Part shown: piece by piece, positions 36,507 through 45,396 of the stretch | How positions within the stretch are numbered: the stretch's first letter is position 1 | Layout: every line of letters starts with the position of its first letter | Source of the DNA: Bradyrhizobium quebecense | GTDB lineage: Bacteria; Pseudomonadota; Alphaproteobacteria; Rhizobiales; Xanthobacteraceae | Length of the DNA stretch: 64,000 nucleotides | Reading direction: 5' to 3' | Assembly (NCBI RefSeq): GCF_013373795.3 | Contig: NZ_CP088022.1 | Location: 7,564,001 to 7,628,000 of the forward strand | Notes under the pieces: model-generated | The model's input: only the letters and a program-made list of their open reading frames with translations | What the model was told of the DNA's origin: nothing | The model's database searches: none | Translations under genes and position numbers: made by a program

Positions 36507-38159
36507 ATGGTTGGAAGGCTGATTCAGACTGCCCAATCCGCCTATCACTATCCGCTCATCTTCAAGCAGCTTTGGCACACGCCGAGCGTCCAGGCGCCGG
36601 ACCAGGAGATCGTCTATCGCGATCTCAAGCGCCAGACCTATCGACAGACCAGAGAGCGGATCGGCCGTCTCGCCTCGGCGCTCAGCAAGGCCGGCGTCCA
36701 GCCCGGCGACACCGTCGGCGTGCTCGAATGGGACAGCCATCGTTTCCTCGAAGCGTTTTTCGCGATCCCGATGATGGGGGCCGTGCTGCAGACGGTGAAC
36801 GTCCGCCTGTCGCCGGAGCAGATCGCCTATACGATCGATCACGCCGGCGCGTCGACGCTGCTGGTCAATGAAGAGTTCGTCGGATTGCTTGAGGGCATCA
36901 AGGCCCAGTTGCCCAAGGTCAAGCGGATGATCGTGATGTCGGACAAGCCGTCGCCGCAGACCGGCAGCCTGTCCTTCATCGGCGAGTATGAGGGCCTGCT
37001 CGCGGCGGCTTCGCCGGATTACGACTTTCCCGATTTCGACGAGAACACCCAGGCCACCACCTTCTACACGACCGGCACCACCGGTCTGCCGAAGGGCGTC
37101 TATTACAGCCACCGCCAGCTCGTGCTGCACACGATCGCCGGTCTCGCACTGTTCGGCATGGCCGGGTCGCAGGGGCGCTTCTCGCGCGACGACGTCTATA
37201 TGCCGATCACGCCGATGTTCCACGTTCACGCCTGGGGCTTTCCATGGTCGGCGACGCTGGCCGGCACCAAGCAGGTCTACCCCGGCCGCTACGAGCCGGC
37301 GATGCTGGTCAAGCTGATCAAGAGCGAAGGCGTCACCTTCACCCACGGCGTGCCGACCATCCTGCAGATGCTGCTCAACGCCGCTGCTGCGGCCAAGGTC
37401 GATCTCAAGGGCCTCAAGATGGTGATCGGCGGCTCTGCGTTGCCGAAGGCGCTGGCCAAGCAGGCGATGGAGGCCGGCATCGACATCTTCGCGGGTTACG
37501 GCATGTCGGAGACCGGTCCGCTTGCCGCGGTGTCCCATGTCCAATCCAGGGATCTCAGCGGCGATCCTGACGGCGAGGTCGAATTCCGCACCCGCGCCGG
37601 CATGGCCGGCCCGCTGGTCGATTTGCGCATCGTCGATCCCGACATGAAGGACGTGCCGCATGACGGCAAGTCGCCCGGCGAGATCGTGCTGCGGGCGCCC
37701 TGGCTTACCCAGGGCTACTTCAACAACCCCGAAGGCTCGGAGCAGCTCTGGGAGGGGGGCTATCTGCACACCAGCGATATCGCCGTGGTCAGCCCGGGCG
37801 GCTACGTCCAGATCACCGACCGGATCAAGGATGTGATCAAGACCGGCGGCGAATGGGTCTCCTCGCTGCAGATCGAGGATCTGATCTCGCAATGCGCCGG
37901 CGTAGCCGAGGCCGCGGTGATCGGCGTCAAGGACGAGAAATGGGGCGAGCGGCCGCTCGCGCTCGTGGTCAAGAAACCGTCCGGTACCGACGGCCTCAGC
38001 GACGACGCCATCAAGGATCATCTCAAGCTGTTCGCCGACAAGGGCGTGATCTCGAAATACGGCATCCCCGGCAAGATCCTGTTCATCGACAGCATTCCCA
38101 AGACCAGTGTCGGCAAGATCAACAGGAAGGAGCTGCGCGAGCTGTACGGCGACATGTGA
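36507..38159 (+). CDS. Fatty-acid-CoA ligase (AlkK-like medium-chain type)
   Basis: A 550-residue adenylate-forming enzyme that activates a fatty acid with ATP and CoA. The AMP-binding P-loop motif is TFYTTGTTGLPKGVYYSHR. Further motifs are FHVHAWGFPW, GYGMSETGP, YLHTSDIAVVSPGGYVQITD, the hinge DRIKDVIKTGGEWVSSLQIE and the catalytic lysine in PKTSVGKINRKELRE. The sequence style is that of AlkK-type medium-chain ligases. The start at 36507 has GAGGGAGG upstream. It heads the operon that continues with MaoC, PhaC and PhaZ, feeding acyl-CoA into it. Confidence 0.92.
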   Translation: MVGRLIQTAQSAYHYPLIFKQLWHTPSVQAPDQEIVYRDLKRQTYRQTRERIGRLASALSKAGVQPGDTVGVLEWDSHRFLEAFFAIPMMGAVLQTVNVRLSPEQIAYTIDHAGASTLLVNEEFVGLLEGIKAQLPKVKRMIVMSDKPSPQTGSLSFIGEYEGLLAAASPDYDFPDFDENTQATTFYTTGTTGLPKGVYYSHRQLVLHTIAGLALFGMAGSQGRFSRDDVYMPITPMFHVHAWGFPWSATLAGTKQVYPGRYEPAMLVKLIKSEGVTFTHGVPTILQMLLNAAAAAKVDLKGLKMVIGGSALPKALAKQAMEAGIDIFAGYGMSETGPLAAVSHVQSRDLSGDPDGEVEFRTRAGMAGPLVDLRIVDPDMKDVPHDGKSPGEIVLRAPWLTQGYFNNPEGSEQLWEGGYLHTSDIAVVSPGGYVQITDRIKDVIKTGGEWVSSLQIEDLISQCAGVAEAAVIGVKDEKWGERPLALVVKKPSGTDGLSDDAIKDHLKLFADKGVISKYGIPGKILFIDSIPKTSVGKINRKELRELYGDM

Positions 38160-38201
38160 CGGCTCCGGTGCAGTCGAGAAAAGATCGTGGAGAACGATGT
38201 C

Positions 38202-38678
38202 ATGAGCAACCTCACACTTGCCGGCCTGGGCGAACACCTCGGAAAGGAGCTCGGGCTCTCCGATTGGGTCACGATCGATCAGCAACGCATCGACGCGTTT
38301 GCGTCCTGCACCGGCGATCACCAGTGGATTCACGTCGATGTCGAACGCGCGAAGCGGGAGAGTCCGTTCCGCGGTCCAATCGCGCATGGCTATCTGACGC
38401 TCGCGATGGTGGCGCCGCTGGCGATGCAGGTCGGCATCATCCCGCGCGATGCCGCCGCCGGGTTGAACTACGGGGTCGACAAGGTGCGCTTCCTGGCGCC
38501 GGTGCCATCAGGCGCGCGGGTGCGGCTGCGTGTCGTGCTGTCTGGCGTTGAGCCGAGGGACGCTGGCCAGGTGATCATGAAAACCCTGAACGCGCTGGAG
38601 GTCGAAGGATCGGAGAAGCCGGCGCTGATCGCCGAAACGCTGGCCCTTCTGATCCCCGCGGCGGGAGCAAAGCAATGA
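38202..38678 (+). CDS. MaoC-like (R)-specific enoyl-CoA hydratase
   Basis: A 158-residue hotdog-fold hydratase of the MaoC family. The catalytic pair is visible in CTGDHQWIHVD as D39 and H44, followed by GPIAHGYLTLAMVAPL. Enzymes of this type (PhaJ-like) hydrate enoyl-CoA from beta-oxidation to (R)-3-hydroxyacyl-CoA, the direct monomer for PHA synthase. It is 42 bp after the ligase gene and overlaps phaC by four bases. A GTG 15 bp upstream is a less likely start. Confidence 0.88.
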   Translation: MSNLTLAGLGEHLGKELGLSDWVTIDQQRIDAFASCTGDHQWIHVDVERAKRESPFRGPIAHGYLTLAMVAPLAMQVGIIPRDAAAGLNYGVDKVRFLAPVPSGARVRLRVVLSGVEPRDAGQVIMKTLNALEVEGSEKPALIAETLALLIPAAGAKQ

Positions 38679-40378
38679 GCACGGAAAATCGCAGTCCGGA
38701 GTCCCCGGCGTCTGACATGTCCGAGGCGGCGTCCAGGAATACGCTGGCACTCAATCCGCTGGTCGGCATCCAGGGGCAGGACCTCGTCGAGGGCGCCGGC
38801 ATCCTGTTCAAGGCGGTCATCAACGAGCCGAAGGTCGCGACCGAGCAGTGGCTGTCGTTCGTCGGCGAGCTCGGCTCGATTGCCGCCGGCAAATCCGAGC
38901 GCGCACCGAAGGCCGGCGACAAGCGGTTTGCCGATCCGACCTGGAAGGAGAGCTCGCTGCACTCCGGCCTGCTCAAGGCCTATCGGGCGTGGGGCGAGGC
39001 GGTCAACGGCCTGGTCGACAAGACCAGCCTCAGCAACATCGACAAGCAGCGCGCGCATCTGATCACGGATATCCTGATCGATGCGGTCGCGCCGACCAAC
39101 ACGATGCTCACCAACCCGGCGGCGGTCCGCAAGTTCATCGACACCGGCGGGCAGAGCCTGTGGAGCGGGCTGAAGAACTATATCGGCGACCTGACGCAGA
39201 ATCGTGGCATGCCGTCGATGGTGGACATGAACGCGTTCAAGGTCGGCGAGAACCTCGCGACCACGCCGGGTGCGGTGATCTTCCGCAACGAGCTGATCGA
39301 GTTGATCCAGTACACCCCGACGACGCCGACGGTCAGGAAGCGGCCGCTTTTGATCACGCCGCCGCAGATCAACAAGTACTACGCGCTCGACCTGTCGCCG
39401 GACAAGAGCATGGTTCGCTTCCTGCTGGAGAGCGGCTTCCAGGTCTTTGCCGTGAGCTGGCGCAACCCGACCGCGGCGCATCGCGACTGGGGGCTCGACA
39501 CCTATGTCGCGGCGCTCGACGAGGCGGTCGACGCGGCGCGCGAAATTTCCGGCAGCGCGGACATCTCGATGATGGGATCCTGCTCCGGCGGCATCACCTC
39601 GACGGCCTATTTCGCGACGCTCGGCAGCGCCACTGAAAAGAAGATCAAGAATTTGGTGCTGGCCGTCTGCCTGCTCGATCCCAACTCGGCCGAGGAGAGC
39701 ACGTTCGGCTGCCTGATGACGCCGGAGACCATGCGCGCGGCCAAGGCGACGTCGCAGCTGCGCGGCATCGTCGATGGCCACGACCTGGCGCGGATGTTCG
39801 CCTGGATGCGGCCCAACGACCTGATCTGGAACTACTGGGTCAACAACTACCTGCTCGGCAACCAGCCGCCGGCGTTCGACATTCTCTATTGGAACGCCGA
39901 CACGACCCGCCTGCCGGCGGCGCTGCACGGCGACTATCTGGATCTCTATTTCTCCAACCCGTTCGTCAACGCCGGCAAGCTGACGCTCAACGACAAGACC
40001 ATCGACATGAGCAAGGTCAAAGCCGACAGCTACGTCGTCGCAGGGGTGACCGACCACATCACGCCGTGGAAGGGCGTCTACAAGACCGCGCAGATCCTGG
40101 GCGAGGGCACCACCTTCGTGCTGTCGAACAGCGGGCACCTGCAGAGCCTGCTCAATCCGCCGAGCAATCCGAAGGCGTCCTTCATGATCGGGCCGATCTC
40201 CACGGACAAACCCGATGCGTTCATGGCCTCGGCGGAGAAGCGCAAGGGCAGCTGGTGGCTCGACTGGCGCGACTGGCTGCAGGCGCGTTCGGGTGACGAG
40301 GTGGCGGCGCCCGCCTCGCTCGGCAGCGCGCGCTATCCATCCCTTGGCGCCGCACCGGGGACCTACGTCTTTGACTGA
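38675..40378 (+). CDS. phaC: Polyhydroxyalkanoate synthase (class II-like active site)
   Basis: A 567-residue alpha/beta-hydrolase-fold polymerase that joins (R)-3-hydroxyacyl-CoA into PHA. The lipase-like box is MMGSCSGGITS with nucleophile C303. The aspartate is D460 in AGVTDHITPW and the histidine H488 in LSNSGHLQS. The GSCSGG box resembles the GACSGG/GACAGG of pseudomonad class II synthases rather than the class I GYCLGG style. The N-terminal domain (PKVATEQWLSFVGELGSI, FADPTWKESSLHSGLLKAYR) is typical. It overlaps phaZ by 8 bp. It may accept medium-chain monomers, fitting the AlkK-like ligase. Confidence 0.9.
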   Translation: MSTENRSPESPASDMSEAASRNTLALNPLVGIQGQDLVEGAGILFKAVINEPKVATEQWLSFVGELGSIAAGKSERAPKAGDKRFADPTWKESSLHSGLLKAYRAWGEAVNGLVDKTSLSNIDKQRAHLITDILIDAVAPTNTMLTNPAAVRKFIDTGGQSLWSGLKNYIGDLTQNRGMPSMVDMNAFKVGENLATTPGAVIFRNELIELIQYTPTTPTVRKRPLLITPPQINKYYALDLSPDKSMVRFLLESGFQVFAVSWRNPTAAHRDWGLDTYVAALDEAVDAAREISGSADISMMGSCSGGITSTAYFATLGSATEKKIKNLVLAVCLLDPNSAEESTFGCLMTPETMRAAKATSQLRGIVDGHDLARMFAWMRPNDLIWNYWVNNYLLGNQPPAFDILYWNADTTRLPAALHGDYLDLYFSNPFVNAGKLTLNDKTIDMSKVKADSYVVAGVTDHITPWKGVYKTAQILGEGTTFVLSNSGHLQSLLNPPSNPKASFMIGPISTDKPDAFMASAEKRKGSWWLDWRDWLQARSGDEVAAPASLGSARYPSLGAAPGTYVFD

Positions 40379-41321
40379 CGATCTCACCAGCGCTGACAAG
40401 GTCGGGCCGGCGCCAGTTAGGCAGCGCGGCACGATCGAGACGCGGCAAATCGCGATCGACGGCCAGCTGCTTCAGGTCGCGATCCGGCACGGCGACGGTA
40501 GCGGGCCGCCATTACTGTTGTTCAACGGGATCGGCGCTAATTGGGAGCTGGCGAAGCCGTTCCTCGACGCGCTCACGGGCACCACAGCCATCATCTTCGA
40601 CGTGCCCGGGGTCGGCGGATCGCCAAGGCCGGCATGGCCCTATCGTCCGTCGACCCTGGCGCGGCTTGCCGCCGGGCTCGTCGCGGAGCTGGGCTATGCC
40701 GAGGTCGATGTCGCCGGCGTGTCCTGGGGCGGCGGCATCGCGCAGCAATTCGCGCATCAGTTTCCAAAGCGCTGTCGCCGCCTGGTGCTCGCCGCGACCG
40801 CGCCCGGTTTCACCATGGTGCCGGCAAGCCCGTCGGTGCTGTGGAAGATGGCGACGCCGCGCCGCTACACCGACAAGGGCTACATGAAAACGATCGCCGC
40901 CGAGATCTATGGCGGGGCGTTTCGCGACGATCCGTCATTGATCGGCCGGCATGCGGCCGCGATGCACGGCGCGCGCAGCATGGGCTACTTCTATCAGCTG
41001 CTCGCGATGACCGGCTGGACCAGCCTGCCCTGGCTGTGGTCGCTGCCGCAGCCGACGCTGATCCTGATGGGCAGTGACGATCCGCTGGTTCCTCCGGTCA
41101 ACGGTCAGATCATGGCGAGCCTGATCCCGAACGCCGAGCTGCGCCTGATCGACGACGGACACCTGTTCATGGTGACGCGGCCAAAGGAAACCGCCGACCT
41201 GATCGAAGCGTTTCTGGCCGACGAGAGCCGTCAGGCCGTGTCGTCATCCCTGCTCTCGCGAACGACGAGTTACTTCAGGGATCTCGTTCCAACGTCCGGA
41301 GGCGGGCGACAGAAGCCTTAA
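40371..41321 (+). CDS. phaZ: Intracellular medium-chain PHA depolymerase
   Basis: A 316-residue alpha/beta-hydrolase. The lipase box is VAGVSWGGGIAQQFAHQFP with S118, closely resembling pseudomonad intracellular mcl-PHA depolymerase (GVSWGG). Other motifs are LLLFNGIGANWELAKPFLDA, FDVPGVGGSP, ILMGSDDPLVPP (Asp) and IDDGHLF (His). I set the start at TTG 40371, which overlaps the phaC end; no ATG/GTG in frame is compatible with a complete N-terminus. The phaC-phaZ order copies the pseudomonad mcl-PHA arrangement. It would mobilise stored polymer. Confidence 0.87.
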   Translation: MTDDLTSADKVGPAPVRQRGTIETRQIAIDGQLLQVAIRHGDGSGPPLLLFNGIGANWELAKPFLDALTGTTAIIFDVPGVGGSPRPAWPYRPSTLARLAAGLVAELGYAEVDVAGVSWGGGIAQQFAHQFPKRCRRLVLAATAPGFTMVPASPSVLWKMATPRRYTDKGYMKTIAAEIYGGAFRDDPSLIGRHAAAMHGARSMGYFYQLLAMTGWTSLPWLWSLPQPTLILMGSDDPLVPPVNGQIMASLIPNAELRLIDDGHLFMVTRPKETADLIEAFLADESRQAVSSSLLSRTTSYFRDLVPTSGGGRQKP

Positions 41322-41344
41322 ACACAGCCACCAGGGAGGATATC

Positions 41345-41773
41345 GTGACCGACAATACCTCTTACATCGATATGCTGCGGAAGTTCGGCAGTGATCTCGG
41401 CTTGCCGAAGCTGAACGTGGACGAATTGCTGCAGGCGCAGAAGAAGAACCTCGAGGCGCTCGGCCAGAGCGCGAAGGTTGCGGCCCAGGGCGCGCAATCG
41501 GTGGCGCAGAAGCAGCGCGAGGTGATTGAGGCGGGCTTGCGCGAGGCCTCGACCTTGGCGCGCGAGTACAAACCGCTCGGCAAGATTCATGAGAACCTCG
41601 CCTTGCAAACCGAGTTCGCGCGAAAGGTGTTCGATATCGCGGTCAAGGGCGCGCAGGACAGCGCGTCGACGGCGCGGCAGTCGACCACGGAAGCGGTGAA
41701 GATCATCCAGGACCGGATGAAGGAGAATTTCGAGGAGTTCCGCGCCAGCGTCCGCCCGAACAAGCCAACCTGA
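41345..41773 (+). CDS. Phasin (granule-associated protein)
   Basis: A 142-residue helical protein of the phasin_2 type that coats PHA granules. Amphipathic helices include NVDELLQAQKKNLEALGQSA, QSVAQKQREVIEAGLREAST and FARKVFDIAVKGAQDSASTA. The start is GTG at 41345 after a GGGAGG box. Its position 23 bp after the depolymerase gene confirms the PHA role of the cluster. Confidence 0.88.
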   Translation: MTDNTSYIDMLRKFGSDLGLPKLNVDELLQAQKKNLEALGQSAKVAAQGAQSVAQKQREVIEAGLREASTLAREYKPLGKIHENLALQTEFARKVFDIAVKGAQDSASTARQSTTEAVKIIQDRMKENFEEFRASVRPNKPT

Positions 41774-41790
41774 CGTCACGTTGAGATGAA

Positions 41791-41818
41791 TCCCGGCAGG
41801 GCGTGGGTCCTGTCGGGA
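41791..41818 (+). terminator. Hairpin between phasin and acyl-CoA dehydrogenase genes
   Basis: Arms TCCCGGCAGG (41791-41800) and CCTGTCGGGA (41809-41818) form a 10-bp stem with one G-T wobble and an 8-base loop. There is no T tract, so it is more likely an mRNA processing or attenuation element than a full terminator. Confidence 0.55.
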
Positions 41819-41861
41819 GCGCGATAAGGGCGAAGCATCGCCATGCATCAGGGAGCATACC

Positions 41862-43079
41862 ATGGCTAACGCGCAGGCGACACGGCCACCCAAGCCCGAT
41901 TACGCGCCGCCGCCGATCAATGGTGATTTCTACGGGATTGCCACCGTCCTCAACGACAAGGAGCGCGCGCTGGTGCAGCGCGTGCGCGCATTCACCGAGG
42001 GCGTGGTCGCGCCGGTCATCGAGGAGTTCTGGAGCCGCGACGAATTTCCGTTCGCGATCATTCCGAAGATGGCCGAAATCGGCATCGGCGGCGTCGGCTA
42101 CCAGGGCTATGGCGCGGCCGGCGGCAGCTGGCTGCTGAACGGCTTTGTCGCGATGGAGCTGGCGCGGGTCGATTCCTCGGTTGCGACCTTCTGGGGTGTG
42201 CACACCGGGCTTTCGGCGGGCTCGATCTATCTGTGCGGCGACGAGGCGCAGAAGCAGCGCTGGCTGCCTGCGATGATGCGCTTCGAGAAGATCGGCTCGT
42301 TTGGTCTCACGGAGCCGCTGGTCGGCTCAGCGACGTCGGGCGGGATGCTGACCACCTGCCGGCGCGAGGGCGACGTCTGGATCCTCAACGGCCAGAAGAA
42401 GTGGATCGGCAACGCCACCTTCGCCGACATCAACGTGATCTGGGCGCGCGAGGAAGGCTCGAACCAGGTCAAGGGCTTTGTCGTAGCCAAGGACAATCCG
42501 GGCTTCTCGGTCGAGAAGATCAAGACCAAGATGGCGCTGCGCGTGGTGCAGAACGGCCTGATCACGCTGAAGGACTGCCGCGTGCCCGAGGCGGACCGGC
42601 TGCAGAACGCCAACTCCTTCAAGGACACCGCCAAGGTGCTGCGCATGACCCGCACCGGCGTGGCGTGGTTTGCCGTCGGCTGCGCAATGGGCGCCTATGA
42701 GCACGCGCTGCGTTATGCGACCGAGCGGCAGCAGTTCGGCAGGCCGATCGGCGGCTTCCAGCTGGTGCAGGATCTGCTGGTCCGGATGCTCGGCAACGTC
42801 ACCACGACGCAGGCGATGATGCTGCGGCTCGGGCAGATGCAGGACGAGGGCGTGATGCTGGACGAGCATGCCTCGCTGGCGAAGGCGTTCTGCACCGTCA
42901 GATGCCGCGAGACGGTCGGCTATGCGCGCGAGCTGCTGGGCGGCAACGGCATCCTGCTCGAGAACCATATCGGCCGCTTCGTGGCCGATGCCGAGGCGAT
43001 CTATTCCTATGAGGGCACCCGCGAGATGAACACCCTGATCGTCGGCAAGTCGATCACGGGACTGAGCGCCTTCGTCTGA
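41862..43079 (+). CDS. Acyl-CoA dehydrogenase
   Basis: A 405-residue FAD-dependent flavoenzyme that makes enoyl-CoA from acyl-CoA, passing electrons to ETF. Motifs are FGLTEPLVGSATSGG, NGQKKWIGNATFADINVIW, RQQFGRPIGGFQLVQDLL and the catalytic-base region IYSYEGTREMN with E384 in the glutaryl/isovaleryl-like C-terminal position. Overall it resembles the glutaryl-CoA dehydrogenase-like subgroup. In the PHA cassette it supplies the enoyl-CoA substrate for the MaoC hydratase. It follows phasin by 88 bp and may have read-through past the hairpin. Confidence 0.9.
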   Translation: MANAQATRPPKPDYAPPPINGDFYGIATVLNDKERALVQRVRAFTEGVVAPVIEEFWSRDEFPFAIIPKMAEIGIGGVGYQGYGAAGGSWLLNGFVAMELARVDSSVATFWGVHTGLSAGSIYLCGDEAQKQRWLPAMMRFEKIGSFGLTEPLVGSATSGGMLTTCRREGDVWILNGQKKWIGNATFADINVIWAREEGSNQVKGFVVAKDNPGFSVEKIKTKMALRVVQNGLITLKDCRVPEADRLQNANSFKDTAKVLRMTRTGVAWFAVGCAMGAYEHALRYATERQQFGRPIGGFQLVQDLLVRMLGNVTTTQAMMLRLGQMQDEGVMLDEHASLAKAFCTVRCRETVGYARELLGGNGILLENHIGRFVADAEAIYSYEGTREMNTLIVGKSITGLSAFV

Positions 43080-43101
43080 TGTGTTGCAAGGCGTCTAATA
43101 C

Positions 43102-43186
43102 CGTCATTGCGAGGAGCGTTAGCGACGAAGCAATCCACGTTTCCACAAGTGGTGAGATGGATTGCTTCGCTTCGCTCGCAATGACG
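43102..43186. repeat. Inverted intergenic repeat
   Basis: Arms CGTCATTGCGAGGAGCGTTA (from 43102) and its near-complement GCTTCGCTCGCAATGACG (ending at 43186) flank a shorter palindrome TTCCACAAGTGG. The sequence also has GAAGCAATCCA paired with TGGATTGCTTC. I recognise this as a frequent Bradyrhizobium intergenic repeat. It lies between the convergent ends of the PHA cassette and the MFS gene, where it could act as a two-way terminator. Confidence 0.75.
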
Positions 43187-43232
43187 CAGATACTGCCACG
43201 CGACTGGTCACACGTCCGAAGGAGACCCTGGT

Positions 43233-44468
43233 TCACTCCGCCGGGGGCAGGCTGCCATGGCCGGCTTCGGCGGTTGCCCGCGACAGCATGCCGAGGGCCA
43301 CGATCGCGGCGGCAAAGCCGGCGGCGGCGCCGACCCCGAGTGCCCAGCGCGGGCCGAGGTGATCGGCGACCCAGCCGACGATCGGTGCGCCGATCGGCGT
43401 GCCGCCCAGCGCCACGCCGAGCCGCAGCGCCATCACCCGGCCGCGCATCGCGGGCTCGGTCGAGAGCTGCATCAGCGCGTTCGAGGTGTTGGTGACGGTC
43501 AGCGCGGCGACGCCGATCACGACGAGCGCGGCGGCGAACAGCCAATAGCTCGGCGCCAGTGCGGCGAGCGTGCAGCCGAGGCCAAAGATCGCAGAGCCCA
43601 GCATCAGGGAAGAGAATCGCGGCTGATCGCGGCTCGCGGCCAGCAGCGCGCCCGACATCGTGCCGAGCGCCATCACCGACGACAGCAGGCCGAAGCCGCG
43701 CGCATCGGTGTGGAACACGCCGACCGCCATGGTGGAAATGAAGATCGGAAAGTTCAGTCCGAAGGTCCCGATCAGGAACAGCATGATCAGCGTCGCCCGG
43801 AGATCGGGGCGGGACCACACATAGTGGAAACCCTGCATGACGCTGCCCTTGGTGGGATGGGCCCGCGCATTCGGACGCAGCTCGGAGGTGCGCAGCAGGG
43901 TCAGCGAGGTCAGCACCGCAAGAAACGAAGCGCCGTTGAACAGGAACGCCCAGCCGGTGCCGACGGAGGCGATGATGAGGCCGGCGACGGCGGGGCCGAT
44001 CATCCGCGCGGCATTGAACGAGGTCGAGTTCAGCGCGATCGCGTTCGACAGGTTCGTGTCGCTGACCAGCTCGGCCACGAAGGTCTGGCGCACCGGCGCG
44101 TCGAGCGCTGCCGCGCAGCCGAACAGGAACGCGAACACATAGACGTGCCAGAGCTGCACCAGTCCGGTGACAGTGAGAATCCCAAGCGCCAGCGCGAGCG
44201 CGCCCATCGTCGCCTGGGTCGCCATCAAGAGCTTACGCTGGTTGAAATGATCGGCGGCAAAGCCGCTCCACGGCATCAATAATAGCTGTGGCCCGAATTG
44301 CAGCGCCATCACGATGCCGACGGCGGATGCGCTATGCTGCGTCAGCTGGGTGAGGACGAGCCAGTCCTGGGCGGCGCGCTGCATCCAGGTGCCGATGTTG
44401 GACACCAGCGCGCCGGCCGCCCAGACACGGTAGTTGAAGCTTGTGAGCGATCGAAAGACGCGTCTCAT
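43233..44468 (-). CDS. MFS transporter, drug or siderophore efflux type
   Basis: A 411-residue major-facilitator transporter with twelve helices, resembling the MFS_3/EntS group of exporters. Landmarks are the start (MRRVFRSLTSFNYRVWAAGA), the loop between helices 2 and 3 (GFAADHFNQRKLLM), DAPVRQTFVAELVSDTNLSN and the second-half loop after LRTSELRPNARAHPTKGSVM. It overlaps the small membrane protein gene by four bases and is the last gene of the marR operon. Its substrate is not identifiable; MarR control suggests an aromatic or toxic compound. Confidence 0.88.
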   Translation of the reverse strand: MRRVFRSLTSFNYRVWAAGALVSNIGTWMQRAAQDWLVLTQLTQHSASAVGIVMALQFGPQLLLMPWSGFAADHFNQRKLLMATQATMGALALALGILTVTGLVQLWHVYVFAFLFGCAAALDAPVRQTFVAELVSDTNLSNAIALNSTSFNAARMIGPAVAGLIIASVGTGWAFLFNGASFLAVLTSLTLLRTSELRPNARAHPTKGSVMQGFHYVWSRPDLRATLIMLFLIGTFGLNFPIFISTMAVGVFHTDARGFGLLSSVMALGTMSGALLAASRDQPRFSSLMLGSAIFGLGCTLAALAPSYWLFAAALVVIGVAALTVTNTSNALMQLSTEPAMRGRVMALRLGVALGGTPIGAPIVGWVADHLGPRWALGVGAAAGFAAAIVALGMLSRATAEAGHGSLPPAE

Positions 44469-44794
44469 GGTCTCTGTGGTTCATTGCCGCCGTGAAACCG
44501 TCCGAACCGCCGCGCCAGCAACAGGCCGATCAGCAGGCCGCCGAGACCGAGCGCTGCGACGTCGCTTGTCGTTCTCAAGCCGAAGTCGCCGACGCGGCAG
44601 ACCAGGAGATATCCGACGGCGAGGTTGAAGAAGCCCCACACGATGTTGACGGTCGATGACGACAGGCCCTCGCCGGGCGGCTTCGCGAACGGGCTCTGGA
44701 ACGGTTCGCCCATCATGCCGGCGACGACGTGGGGGATCGCGTTGGTGAGGAAGGCGCCGCCGAAAAAGTAGGCGACGAGGTCAAGCCAGTTCAT
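44465..44794 (-). CDS. Small four-helix membrane protein
   Basis: A 109-residue protein with three or four hydrophobic segments (LDLVAYFFGGAFLTNAIPHV, TVNIVWGFFNLAVGYLLVCR, VAALGLGGLLIGLLLARRFG). The segment NAIPHVVAGMMGEPFQSPFA, present as an N-terminal loop, looks conserved. I do not recognise a named family. The start at 44794 has AAAGGA nine bases upstream and overlaps the hydrolase gene by 14 bp. It sits in the marR-hydrolase-MFS operon, overlapping both neighbours, so a role in the same process is likely. Confidence 0.68.
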   Translation of the reverse strand: MNWLDLVAYFFGGAFLTNAIPHVVAGMMGEPFQSPFAKPPGEGLSSSTVNIVWGFFNLAVGYLLVCRVGDFGLRTTSDVAALGLGGLLIGLLLARRFGRFHGGNEPQRP

Positions 44795-45356
44795 GCGCAT
44801 TGGTCCTTTCAAGCAGATCGATGATCGCCTGCGTCGAGCCGGTTTCGCCGAGCCGCGGGAACACCTGTTCGATGCTGTAGTCATGTGCGTTCGGCCGCGC
44901 ATCGGTCATGGCGTCGATCGCAAGCGTGACGTTGAAGCCGGCTTCGTAGGCCTGCCGTGCCGTGGATTCGACGCCGGTGCCGGTCGCAACGCCGGCTACC
45001 ACGACCTGCGTGACGCCGCGGGCGCGCAGCTGCTTCTCAATATCGGTGCTGGCGAACGCACCCCACGTCCGCTTGGTCACGACGATGTCGCCCGGCTGCC
45101 GGTCGAGCTCCGGAATCAGATCGGTCCAGCCGTCGGGAAATTGCCCACTGTGGCGCGGCCGCTCGGTTCGTCCGGGTGCCGTGCCGTCGACATTGACCAG
45201 CACGACCGGCAGTCCATGCCGTCGAAACGCATTGATGAGGGCGCGGGCGCGAACCACGACGTCTCCGAACGGATGCACGAACGGTGCTCCGACGAGCCCT
45301 GATTGCAGATCGACGACAATGAGGGCGGTGATCGGATCGAGCGTCGTCAGAGCCAT
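44781..45356 (-). CDS. Isochorismatase-fold hydrolase lacking the usual cysteine
   Basis: A 191-residue cysteine-hydrolase-superfamily protein. The conserved aspartate is D16 (IVVDLQSGLVG) and the lysine K95 (VVTKRTWGAFAST). The position where amidase-type members have a nucleophilic cysteine reads GVATGTGVESTARQAYE, so G128 replaces cysteine. True isochorismatases such as PhzD also lack that cysteine, so vinyl-ether hydrolysis rather than amide hydrolysis is possible. The start at 45356 has AGGAAG six bases upstream. It is the second gene of the marR operon. Confidence 0.85.
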   Translation of the reverse strand: MALTTLDPITALIVVDLQSGLVGAPFVHPFGDVVVRARALINAFRRHGLPVVLVNVDGTAPGRTERPRHSGQFPDGWTDLIPELDRQPGDIVVTKRTWGAFASTDIEKQLRARGVTQVVVAGVATGTGVESTARQAYEAGFNVTLAIDAMTDARPNAHDYSIEQVFPRLGETGSTQAIIDLLERTNAHELA

Positions 45357-45396
45357 GATCGCTTCCTGTTTCCACAATTGCGCGGCGCGGCCGGCA

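Noticed and set aside
36453..38387. Long minus-strand open frame opposite the acyl-CoA ligase
   Set aside because: Shadow of the ligase; composition is His/Arg/Leu-rich and no family is recognisable.
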